Shown piece by piece: positions 34,235 to 41,855 of a DNA stretch of 57,108 nucleotides. The notes below the pieces were generated by a model, which saw nothing but the letters and a program-made list of their open reading frames with translations, ran no database searches and was not told the DNA's origin. This stretch comes from JAAYYY01 sp964602995. GTDB lineage: Bacteria; Chloroflexota; Anaerolineae; Promineifilales; Promineifilaceae. How positions within the stretch are numbered: the stretch's first letter is position 1; each line of letters begins with the position of its first letter. Position numbers and translations under genes: made by a program. The stretch covers positions 1 to 57,108 of the forward strand of contig CAZRTM010000009.1 of NCBI GenBank assembly GCA_964602995.1. Reading direction: 5' to 3'.

Positions 34235-35635
34235 TTACCCCTCAGCCAACGCATCATTGGCGCAGGCTTCGGCCTCATTCATCGTCGCCTCTACATCCGC
34301 ACCTTCAAGCAAAATGCTCTGGAATGCGGGCTGCAGGCAGTCCCAGTCAATTACCAGCCAGTTGGGAATCGGTGGGCGGGCGCGGGCGGTCTCCAGACTT
34401 TCGACAAAGACCTCCATGCGCGGGTCGCCCTGCACGATCTGCTGTGCCTCCATGTTGCCACGGCGCGCCGCCAGACGGTTGTAAGCATCCATCATGGCAA
34501 AGACGCCCTCGCCGGTCAGGTGCTCAATCAGGGCATAAGCCTGTTCCGGATGGTCCGTGTTGCTATTGATCATGATGTTTGCCCCGCCAACAACGCTGGC
34601 AGGCTCTTCGGCAACCGGCAGCGGAGCAACGCCCCACTCAAAGTCCGGCTCCATACCATCCACAGCCCGCAAGCCCCAGTCGCCGACGGGATACATGGCG
34701 ATAATCTCGTTGCTGAATGCAGCAGCAAGCTCATCCCAACCCTGCCAGGCCTTAGCCGCCTCAGGCGTATTCTCGGAGTTCAGAATGCCCATGAAGAATT
34801 CAACCGACTCCAGCCCGGCTTCGTCGTTGAAGGCCGCCTCAGTGTAATCTTCGTTCAGCACGTCACTGCCGTTGGACCACAGGAAGGGGAACCACTCGAA
34901 GGTGCCGCCCCAGCCGCCCAGCAGACCGAAGCCGTACATGCCAGCCTCAGGGTCCGTGGTCGCTTCCACAGCAGCAGCAAACTCGTCCCAGGTCCAACCA
35001 CCGGCCGGATCTGGCAGACCGGCCTCTTCGAACGCGGTCTTATTATAGAACATCGCCAGAGCATTGGTGTAGAACGGCAGGCCGTAAGTGCTGCCCTGGT
35101 ATTGCAGCGTCGTCACCGGGCCGGGATAAAATTCATCCAGCTTGCCCTCAGACAGGAAGTCGTCAATCGGCAGCGCCGCACCAATGGCCGCGAACTCCGG
35201 GCTCCAGATGATGTCCGACATCAGAACGTCGGGGCCAGCATTGCCCTGCGCCGCGGTGATGTAACGATCGCGGTAGGAGCTGGAGCCATACTGAACCGGC
35301 ACCACTTCCACCGTCACACCCGGGTTCTCTTCTTCAAATGCAGCAACTGCATCGTAGATCGCTGCGCCATCACCGGCAATATCGTCGTAAACCCAGAACT
35401 CGAGCGTTACTTCCTCAACAGGCTCTTCCGCCTCTGGTTCCTCAGCGGCAGGTTCTTCCGCTGCAGGCTCTTCTTCTTCAACTTCGGCCGGCGTATCCTC
35501 ACCGCCATCGTCAGCCGGTGGCGCCGTCGTCGGCGCTGCCGTCGGTGGCTGCTCGCCCCCACCACATGCCACAAAGACCAGCGAGAGAATGACCAGCAAC
35601 GCCACTAAAATGGTTGCTCTTTTCTTACCGTACAT
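34235..35635 (-). CDS. Extracellular solute-binding lipoprotein, family 1 (sugar)
   Basis: A 466-residue binding protein. The signal ATILVALLVILSLVFVAC gives the lipobox. The linker is unusually acidic, with repeated EEP units over about 30 residues, before the two-lobed binding fold (VTLEFWVYDDIAGDG ... VEVVPVQYGSSSYRDRY). ATG at 35635 follows AAGGAAGGAG; a longer open frame upstream lacks support. It should deliver an oligosaccharide or glycoside to the two permeases. A hairpin-like TTGCGA...TCGCAA pair (35742-35766) lies upstream, and I see no gene in the 175 bases before GH31. Confidence 0.92.
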   Translation of the reverse strand: MYGKKRATILVALLVILSLVFVACGGGEQPPTAAPTTAPPADDGGEDTPAEVEEEEPAAEEPAAEEPEAEEPVEEVTLEFWVYDDIAGDGAAIYDAVAAFEEENPGVTVEVVPVQYGSSSYRDRYITAAQGNAGPDVLMSDIIWSPEFAAIGAALPIDDFLSEGKLDEFYPGPVTTLQYQGSTYGLPFYTNALAMFYNKTAFEEAGLPDPAGGWTWDEFAAAVEATTDPEAGMYGFGLLGGWGGTFEWFPFLWSNGSDVLNEDYTEAAFNDEAGLESVEFFMGILNSENTPEAAKAWQGWDELAAAFSNEIIAMYPVGDWGLRAVDGMEPDFEWGVAPLPVAEEPASVVGGANIMINSNTDHPEQAYALIEHLTGEGVFAMMDAYNRLAARRGNMEAQQIVQGDPRMEVFVESLETARARPPIPNWLVIDWDCLQPAFQSILLEGADVEATMNEAEACANDALAEG

Positions 35636-35810
35636 CTTTCTCCTTCCTTTAAGGTTTACTCGCCACGCACAGAACGGGACGAACAGGATAAATAACCACA
35701 AAACATTGTCATGCCAGCGAATTCTGGATAAGGACAAACCTTTGCGACCTCTATCTCTTTTCGCAACGAAAGCACACTATCCCAACCAACCACCTCCTTT
35801 CCTGACCCCA

Positions 35811-38078
35811 CTACTGCCAGGTAAGCGTTACGCGCCCACCGGCCTCCAGCGTCACGCGGCTGTACTCTTCATCCCCATTCAGGCTGCCCACGCTCAGGGA
35901 CAGTGTGTCGCCACTGCCATCTCTGGCCTGTACCGGCAAGCGACCAGGGTCGCCCACCAGCCGCACCGAAACCTGGCGCACAACCGGTGAATTTTCCATT
36001 GTCAGTGTGCCCCCGCCCGTCTCCGGGCCGCCCGTCCCCGGGCCTTCATTCCACACGAAGCGGGTGCCGTCATACAGCGTGAACGCGCCATCCGCGCCGC
36101 TGTAAATATCCAGCCGCAAGTCATCCCCGGCCTGCTCGATAGCCCCATCCCTCGCTTCCAACAGCGTCTGTGGCGAGGGGTCCAGCCGTGGAATCAGCGC
36201 GCCACAGCGGGCGAAGACCGGAATCTGTTCCACCGGCGACGGGCGCCGCACAATCTGCCCGCCTTCCAGCAAGTCGCCATTCCAGAAATCGCGCCAGCGG
36301 CCCTGCGGCAAATACGAAATGCGGAAGTAGTCGAAGCCGTAATAGACCGGCGCTACCAGCAACTCCGCACCGAAACAGTACTCGTGCTCCCCAATGTCAC
36401 CCCACACGCCGGGGTCGTCGGGAAACTCCAGCGCCAGCGCGCGCATGATGGGCAATCCCGTGCGCGACGCCTCCTGGGCATAGGTATAGATGTAGGGGAA
36501 AAGGTCGGTGTGCAGCGCCGCAAAGCGGCGGTAGACATCCAGCGTCTGTTGCGAAAAGAGCCACGGCTCGCGCGGTCCCGCACCGTGTACCTGCATGATG
36601 GGTGAGAAAGCGCCAAACTGCGACCAGCGCATGAACACTTCGTCCGTAGGCACGCCAAAGTAGCCGCCCACATCGCTGGCCCAGTAAGGAAAACCGCTAA
36701 GCCCCGCGCTCTGCCCGGCAATAATCACGCTGGGCAGGCCGCTGGCGGGAGCAAAATCGGCCGTCTGGTCCCCGGCCCATATCGCCGACTGCCCTTGCGA
36801 ACCATGCCATGCCGACCGCGCCAGCAGCACGCCGGGCCGCACAGATTGCATTGCCTCATATGTCACCTGGTTGTACAGGCGGGGGAAAATGTTGTGCACC
36901 TCGCTGCCTCGCCGCCCATCAAAGAAAACAGAGTCCTCGGGCACCTGTTCGCCAAAATCGGTCTTAAAGCCGCTCACGCCCATCTCCACCAGCCGGCGAA
37001 TGTTCTCTTGCCACCAGGCCACCGCTTCCGGGTTGGTAAAATCGAAACAGGAGCCGAAGAAAGTGGGGCTATTGCCCAGCCGGTGCACATACGGCTCACC
37101 CTGCTCGTTCCTAATCAAATAACCGCGCCCCGCGCAAAATGCCCACGGCCCTTCGGGGTCATCATCGGCTACCATCCACGGTGAAATCCACAACACCAGC
37201 CGCATGCCCTGGGCATGAATATGCTCAATCATGCCTTCAGCATCTGGATACTTCTCGCGGTCAAAGGTAAATGTATGCGACTCCGGCTCCCACAGGGCGT
37301 CAATCAACTTAACCGTCGCCGGCAGCTTCAGCTCGCGCTGGCGGTCCACATCTTCATAAACGGTCGATTGATCCTCCGCCTGCCAGTCGCGCGATTTCCA
37401 GGGGCCAAACACCCACTTTGGCGGCAGCTCGGGACGCCCTGCAATTTCTGTGTATTGGCTTAAAATCTCCCGTGGCGACGCTCCGGGAATCACCGTCAGC
37501 CGCAGCTCAGACGCCGCATTGCGAATGGAAACAGCGTGGGGGTCGTCGGCCGTGGCCAGCCGCACCACACAGCGTACATCAGTGTCAATATGCAGGCCAT
37601 AACCCGCCGTTGACTGGTAAAAAGGAACCGGCTTATATGTGCGTCCCACCTGCGCGCCGTTCACCACCCACAGGTCCACCTCCTTGCCGCGTTGGTCCAG
37701 GCTGTCGAAGCGCTCGCCAAAGCCCAGGAAATGTTCATCCGGCCCCGCCCACAGCTCCACACCCGTCCACGCTACCGCGGGGTCAGAAGCAGTCAGCACA
37801 GTGCGCAACCAGCTCCCCTCCACATCCAGCCTCAGAGTCAGCCGCTCCCCGTCGCCCGCGGCAAAATGCACCGCATACCCCTCGCCCACTTCCACCACCG
37901 TCGCCGCGCCGGCCTGCTGCCAGCTTTCACCTTCACGCCGGTAGTAAATCCTGCGCAATTGCCATACAATTGTCTCGTCGACCCGGTTCCGTAACGCACA
38001 GGAAAAAGGGGCGGCGCGCACCTCAACAACGTACTCTCCAACGACTAATTTCGTCGCTCCCCTCTGCGCGTCAGCCAT
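35811..38078 (-). CDS. Glycoside hydrolase family 31 (alpha-xylosidase/alpha-glucosidase-like)
   Basis: A 755-residue retaining glycosidase. The nucleophile is Asp374 in FKTDFGEQVP and the acid/base is Asp437 in WAGDQTADF. N-terminal beta-sandwich, TIM-barrel and C-terminal beta domains follow the family order, and no signal peptide is seen, so it is cytoplasmic. The substrate-loop segment LIDALWEPESHTFTF does not show the R-x-x-W sulfonate signature of sulfoquinovosidases. It is the first gene after the promoter and would release the monosaccharide that feeds the isomerase-kinase-aldolase route. ATG at 38078 has GGAGG. Confidence 0.92.
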   Translation of the reverse strand: MADAQRGATKLVVGEYVVEVRAAPFSCALRNRVDETIVWQLRRIYYRREGESWQQAGAATVVEVGEGYAVHFAAGDGERLTLRLDVEGSWLRTVLTASDPAVAWTGVELWAGPDEHFLGFGERFDSLDQRGKEVDLWVVNGAQVGRTYKPVPFYQSTAGYGLHIDTDVRCVVRLATADDPHAVSIRNAASELRLTVIPGASPREILSQYTEIAGRPELPPKWVFGPWKSRDWQAEDQSTVYEDVDRQRELKLPATVKLIDALWEPESHTFTFDREKYPDAEGMIEHIHAQGMRLVLWISPWMVADDDPEGPWAFCAGRGYLIRNEQGEPYVHRLGNSPTFFGSCFDFTNPEAVAWWQENIRRLVEMGVSGFKTDFGEQVPEDSVFFDGRRGSEVHNIFPRLYNQVTYEAMQSVRPGVLLARSAWHGSQGQSAIWAGDQTADFAPASGLPSVIIAGQSAGLSGFPYWASDVGGYFGVPTDEVFMRWSQFGAFSPIMQVHGAGPREPWLFSQQTLDVYRRFAALHTDLFPYIYTYAQEASRTGLPIMRALALEFPDDPGVWGDIGEHEYCFGAELLVAPVYYGFDYFRISYLPQGRWRDFWNGDLLEGGQIVRRPSPVEQIPVFARCGALIPRLDPSPQTLLEARDGAIEQAGDDLRLDIYSGADGAFTLYDGTRFVWNEGPGTGGPETGGGTLTMENSPVVRQVSVRLVGDPGRLPVQARDGSGDTLSLSVGSLNGDEEYSRVTLEAGGRVTLTWQ

Positions 38079-38138
38079 CTATTCCTCCATCGTACAACGC
38101 GATCCGCGGCCCCCGGCATCGGAACGATTTGTTTGAAA

Positions 38139-38176
38139 TGTATACACTGTATACAATCTTATGCAGCGATTGTCAA
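38139..38176 (-). promoter_or_regulatory. Promoter of the GH31 operon with two TGTATACA operator sites
   Basis: Minus-strand -35 TTGACA (38176-38171) and -10 TATACA (38153-38148) have a 17-base spacer. Two self-palindromic TGTATACA octamers (38139-38146 and 38148-38155) overlap the -10 and the region around the start. This layout implies repression, most simply by the GntR/FCD protein of the operon. The leader is about 63 bases. Confidence 0.8.
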
Positions 38177-38222
38177 GCGATGGTTAACAGAAGGCAGTTT
38201 CAGTAAGTCAGTGTTCAGTGAG

Positions 38223-38322
38223 NNNNNNNNNNNNNNNNNNNNNNNNNNNNNNNNNNNNNNNNNNNNNNNNNNNNNNNNNNNNNNNNNNNNNNNNNNNNNN
38301 NNNNNNNNNNNNNNNNNNNNNN
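38223..38322. other. 100-N scaffold gap
   Basis: Unlike the first gap, no duplicate flanks are visible, so real sequence is missing. It removes the promoter region of the aldehyde dehydrogenase that starts at 38332. Confidence 0.9.
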
Positions 38323-38331
38323 GGAGGTCCC

Positions 38332-39804
38332 ATGAACAAACCCACCAACCTACCCCTAGAACGAGAGCTTTATATCGGCGGTGAGTGGACACCGGCCGAA
38401 AGCGGAGCAAAGATCGAGCGCCATAATCCGGCGGACGGCGAGCTTATTGGCGTCTGGGCACGCGCTGGCGAAGCGGATGTGGAACGCGCCATCAAGGCCG
38501 CGCGCCAGGCATTCGACGAAGGACCCTGGCCCCACATGCTTCCCGCCCAACGTGCCGATGTGCTGCGTAAGGCGGCCGATATCATGGAAGCGCGGCGCGA
38601 CGAGCTGGGGCTGTGGGAATCGCTGACCAGCGGCGCGCCCTTGCGTCAGGCCAGATATATGATCGATTGGGCCATCGACCTCTTCCGCTACTACGCCGGC
38701 CTGGCCCGCGACGTGCACGGCGAGGTATTTAACTTTGGCGACGACATGGGCCTGGTTCTGCGCGAGCCAATCGGCGTCGTCAGCCAGATTCTGCCCTGGA
38801 ATTTCCCCATCAATCAGGCCTCGTGGAAAATCGCGCCGGCGCTGGCCGCGGGCTGCACCATCGTCGCCAAGCCCGACAGCAAGACGCCCGCCACCACATT
38901 GGAACTGGGCCGCATTTTCAGCGAAGCAGGGTTGCCTGACGGCGTCTTCAACGTCATCACCGGCGAACCCGAAGAAATCGGCGATATATTGATCACTCAT
39001 CCCGACATCGACATGGTTTCCCTGACCGGCTCCACCCAGACCGGCCGCATCGTCATGCGCAAGGCAGCCGAAACCCTCAAGCGCGTCCACCTGGAGCTGG
39101 GCGGCAAATCTCCCAACATCGTCTTCCCCGACGCCGATCTCGACGCCGCAGCCAAAGCGTCCGCCTGGGGCGTCTTCTATCGCTGTGGCCAGATCTGCAC
39201 TGCCAGCTCACGCCTGCTGGTGCACGAATCGATTAAGGATGAATTTGTAGAGCGCCTACAACACCACGCTTCGCGCATGAAAATCGGTGATCCGCTGCAG
39301 GATGGCGTCGCCATGGGCCCCTTGGTCTCCGCCGAACAGTTGGAACGCGTGCAGGGATACATTCAGCGCGGCCAGGAAGAAGGAGCGCAATTACTCTTTG
39401 GTGGCGAGCGGCTCAGCGGACAGTCATTCGACAACGGCTACTACCTGCCGCCCACCGTCTTCACCGGCGTCGATTCAGAGATGACCATCGCTCGCGAGGA
39501 AATCTTCGGCCCCGTAACAGCTGTCATGACCTTCAGCGATGCCCAGGACGCCCTGCGCAAGGCTAACGATACCATTTACGGCCTCACGGCCGGGGTCTGG
39601 ACCTCCAACCTGAGCACCGCCCTGCAGATGTCGCGCGGCATCCGCGCCGGCAAGGTATGGGTCAACGTTTACGGCATGGTCCACGTGGAAATGCCGCACG
39701 GCGGTTACAAGCAAAGCGGCATTGGTCGCGAGCTGGGACGCAACGGTCTCGAGGAGTACTTGCAGGCCAAAAGTGTCCACATAAAGCTGGATGAGTTAAA
39801 TTAG
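38332..39804 (+). CDS. Aldehyde dehydrogenase, second copy
   Basis: A 490-residue NAD(P)-dependent aldehyde dehydrogenase. The catalytic cysteine is in YRCGQICTASSRL and the glutamate in HLELGGKSPNIVF. IGVVSQILPWNFP and GPVTAVMTF are standard. ATG at 38332 follows GGAGG directly after the gap. It is divergent from the GH31 operon and may share control with it, but its promoter falls in the gap. It is clearly different from the enzyme at 25233-26744, so the locus has two aldehyde oxidation capacities. Confidence 0.93.
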   Translation: MNKPTNLPLERELYIGGEWTPAESGAKIERHNPADGELIGVWARAGEADVERAIKAARQAFDEGPWPHMLPAQRADVLRKAADIMEARRDELGLWESLTSGAPLRQARYMIDWAIDLFRYYAGLARDVHGEVFNFGDDMGLVLREPIGVVSQILPWNFPINQASWKIAPALAAGCTIVAKPDSKTPATTLELGRIFSEAGLPDGVFNVITGEPEEIGDILITHPDIDMVSLTGSTQTGRIVMRKAAETLKRVHLELGGKSPNIVFPDADLDAAAKASAWGVFYRCGQICTASSRLLVHESIKDEFVERLQHHASRMKIGDPLQDGVAMGPLVSAEQLERVQGYIQRGQEEGAQLLFGGERLSGQSFDNGYYLPPTVFTGVDSEMTIAREEIFGPVTAVMTFSDAQDALRKANDTIYGLTAGVWTSNLSTALQMSRGIRAGKVWVNVYGMVHVEMPHGGYKQSGIGRELGRNGLEEYLQAKSVHIKLDELN

Positions 39805-39894
39805 TACCAAAGTACTAGTAACTTTTTCCGTATCCTATCCGTTTAGTATAGTGAAGCAATTAACAGCGCCTCCTCAGCCCTGTTGGTTGCGCAT

Positions 39895-40013
39895 AAGATC
39901 CCGCCTCCAACACCATGCACACAACACTGTCCTCATCATGATAAGGGATCTTGCACCTCGAGGGGGGTGCAAAAAGGCCCACCGCCTCTTCGCCGGTGGG
40001 CCTTTGCCTTTTT
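39895..40013 (+). promoter_or_regulatory. Structured leader ending in a terminator-like hairpin before homoserine dehydrogenase
   Basis: Three successive stems are visible: AAGATCCC/GGGATCTT (39895-39902, 39945-39952), TTGCACC/GGTGCAA (39951-39957, 39966-39972) and a 12-bp stem built on AAAGGCCCACC (39973-39984, 39994-40005) followed closely by five T (40009-40013). A -10-like TATAGT at 39847-39852 lies upstream. The last stem could terminate the aldehyde dehydrogenase transcript or attenuate the homoserine dehydrogenase gene. The rest of bases 39805-40059 holds no gene. Confidence 0.55.
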
Positions 40014-40059
40014 GCATGCTGAATGCTGTCTCCCGGAAAATAACATTGGAGGTTGAACA

Positions 40060-41100
40060 ATGAAAGAGTATCGTCTGGCGTTGATTGGTTTTGGCAACGT
40101 CGGCCAGGGGCTGGCGCAGATTTTGCAAGAGCGCGGCGAGGAGCTGGCGCAGCAACACGGCGCCAGCTTCCATATCGTCGCCGTCAGCGACCTGCTCAAG
40201 GGGAGCATCTACGATCCCGCCGGGCTGGATACCGGCGCCCTACTCGACGCCGTTAAAGCGAATGGCAACCTGCAGGCGGTCCAGGCGCCACACCGCGATT
40301 GGGACGCCCTGCGCACCATTGAGGAAAGCAACGCCGACATCATTCTCGAGATGAGCTACACAGACCTGGAAACCGGCGAACCGGCGCTGACCCACGTGCG
40401 CCACGCCCTGCAAAAGGGCCGGCATGTGGTCACCACCAACAAGGGTCCCACCGCTCTGCACTTCCCGGAGCTGAAGAAGTTGGCAGACGAGAACGGCGTT
40501 GAATTTGGCGTGGAAGGTACCGTCATGAGCGGCACTCCCTCCTTGCGTCTGGGCGTAGAGCTGCTCTCCGGCGCGGGCATCCGCCGCGTACAGGGCATTT
40601 TGAACGGCACCACCAACTACATCCTGACACAGATGGAAAGCGGCGCCAGTTATGAAGAGGCGCTGGCCCAGGCGCAGGAAAAGGGCTATGCCGAGGCCGA
40701 CCCCACCGGCGACGTGGAAGGGCATGATGCCGCGGGCAAGGTCGTCATCCTGGCCAACCTGCTCATGAACCTGCCGCTGACGATGAGCGACGTGGACACT
40801 GAAGGCATTACGGGCCTCACACCTGGCGACATTGAAAGCGCGCGCCAGGACGGCAAGCGCTGGAAGCTCATTGGTCTGGTGGAGAAAACAGACGGTGGTT
40901 TCACCGCCAGCGTGCGCCCCACACAGCTACCCCTGGCTCACCCGCTGGCCTCTGTCAGCGGCGCGACCAACGCCATCACCTACACCACCGACCTCCTGGG
41001 CGACGTCACCCTCGTCGGTCCCGGCGCCGGCCGCGTGGAGACGGGCTACGCGCTGTTAGGCGACATGCTGGCTATACACCGCAGGAGTGGGCACAAATAA
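40060..41100 (+). CDS. hom: Homoserine dehydrogenase, short form without ACT domain
   Basis: A 346-residue NAD(P)-dependent enzyme of the aspartate pathway that reduces aspartate semialdehyde to homoserine. It shows the Rossmann LIGFGNVGQGLA, NKGP, and the signature GILNGTTNYIL with the later Asp/Lys residues (DVEGHDAAGKVVILANLL). There is no C-terminal ACT regulatory domain, so threonine feedback is probably absent. ATG has GGAGG upstream. It is convergent with the DJ-1-like gene, with the stops three bases apart. A leader hairpin precedes it. Confidence 0.92.
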   Translation: MKEYRLALIGFGNVGQGLAQILQERGEELAQQHGASFHIVAVSDLLKGSIYDPAGLDTGALLDAVKANGNLQAVQAPHRDWDALRTIEESNADIILEMSYTDLETGEPALTHVRHALQKGRHVVTTNKGPTALHFPELKKLADENGVEFGVEGTVMSGTPSLRLGVELLSGAGIRRVQGILNGTTNYILTQMESGASYEEALAQAQEKGYAEADPTGDVEGHDAAGKVVILANLLMNLPLTMSDVDTEGITGLTPGDIESARQDGKRWKLIGLVEKTDGGFTASVRPTQLPLAHPLASVSGATNAITYTTDLLGDVTLVGPGAGRVETGYALLGDMLAIHRRSGHK

Positions 41101-41103
41101 GCA

Positions 41104-41556
41104 TCACAGCAATAGGGCGACCATTCTCGAGATAAAATCTTGCAAAGACATCCGGCCCTGGAGGAGAAAGGACGATTCGTTGGCCCCAGACAACAGGCTC
41201 GCCCGCTGCAATGCGGCTTCGGCCATCGACATCACGGCGATTCTGCCCTCGTTGCGCGTGGTTTGCCCGATCAGGCGGTGAACGCGGGGGTCCGCCAGTA
41301 ACGTCGCTACAGCTTCATGGCCATCAGGGATGATCAACAATTGTGGAGGAGCGGAGGGTCGAATCTGGCTCAGCGCGCAATCCGCCTGAACCTCCAACCC
41401 ATAGTAGCCTCGTGTCAGCCCGGCCGATAACGAGACCAGCCCCACCGAAAAGCCTGCCTCTCGCAGACACTGCAGACAGCTAACTGTTGTAGATTCGATG
41501 AAACCAGGGGCTATTAGGATAAATGCCTGGTAAATGCAATTTCTGGGCAGGGTCAT
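41104..41556 (-). CDS. DJ-1/PfpI-like protein lacking the usual cysteine
   Basis: A 150-residue class I glutamine amidotransferase-like/DJ-1 fold. The alignment-style landmarks are IIPDGHEAVATLLADPRVHRLI and then RIAVMSMAEAALQRASLL, where relatives have a nucleophile cysteine in AAICxA. Here Ser110 stands at the elbow and no cysteine is near. Protease or glyoxalase activity is therefore doubtful, and a binding or regulatory role is more likely. It ends almost against homoserine dehydrogenase. An 11-base inverted repeat (41582-41592 with 41609-41619) lies just upstream. Confidence 0.7.
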   Translation of the reverse strand: MTLPRNCIYQAFILIAPGFIESTTVSCLQCLREAGFSVGLVSLSAGLTRGYYGLEVQADCALSQIRPSAPPQLLIIPDGHEAVATLLADPRVHRLIGQTTRNEGRIAVMSMAEAALQRASLLSGANESSFLLQGRMSLQDFISRMVALLL

Positions 41557-41712
41557 TCCAAAGTTCCTTCATACAAACATAACCAGGACATGTCACGGCA
41601 ACAGTGTGCATGTCCTGGTACGTCCCTCGCCCAGAGGGGCTCCATTAGCTTTGGAGCAAGTGGCTGTAGTGAACTCGTTGCAATGGTGAATTTGATTATA
41701 GCAACTTGTTCT

Positions 41713-41797
41713 TGCGCGGTTCTGGCAGGGTTCTGCGAATCCTTGCGCTTCTCCCACATTCCATGCGCTTTTCTGCGGAAGTTTTGCCAGATCTGCG
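41713..41797. promoter_or_regulatory. Helically phased TGCG motifs upstream of the STAND ATPase gene
   Basis: TGCG occurs at 41713, 41734, 41744, 41764, 41774 and 41794, so most spacings are 10 or 20 bases. A -10-like TATAGT (41826-41831) follows. The pattern puts the motifs on one helix face and may be a multi-site operator; chance cannot be ruled out. A separate inverted repeat, ACCAGGACATG, lies at 41582-41619. Confidence 0.4.
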
Positions 41798-41855
41798 CTT
41801 TCCTGCTCGATTTTCCCTCCTGTGCTATAGTTCGGAGCGAGGAGGTTTCCAGACA

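Noticed and set aside
35636..35737. Longer binding protein with an extra N-terminal hydrophobic segment
   Set aside because: The ATG at 35635 has a strong ribosome site and begins a normal lipoprotein signal; the upstream part has no such support.
21443..38078. Sulfoquinovose degradation cluster (GH31, isomerase, PfkB kinase, aldolase, aldehyde dehydrogenase)
   Set aside because: The gene set resembles known sulfo-sugar pathways, but the GH31 segment around 260-280 (DALWEPESHTF) lacks the R-x-x-W sulfonate-binding signature, and no sulfonate exporter or sulfolactaldehyde-specific gene is recognisable. A general glycoside route fits better.
39895..40013. T-box riboswitch before homoserine dehydrogenase
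   Set aside because: The stems look suggestive, but no AGGGTGGnACCGCG-type T-box sequence or specifier-loop layout is present.
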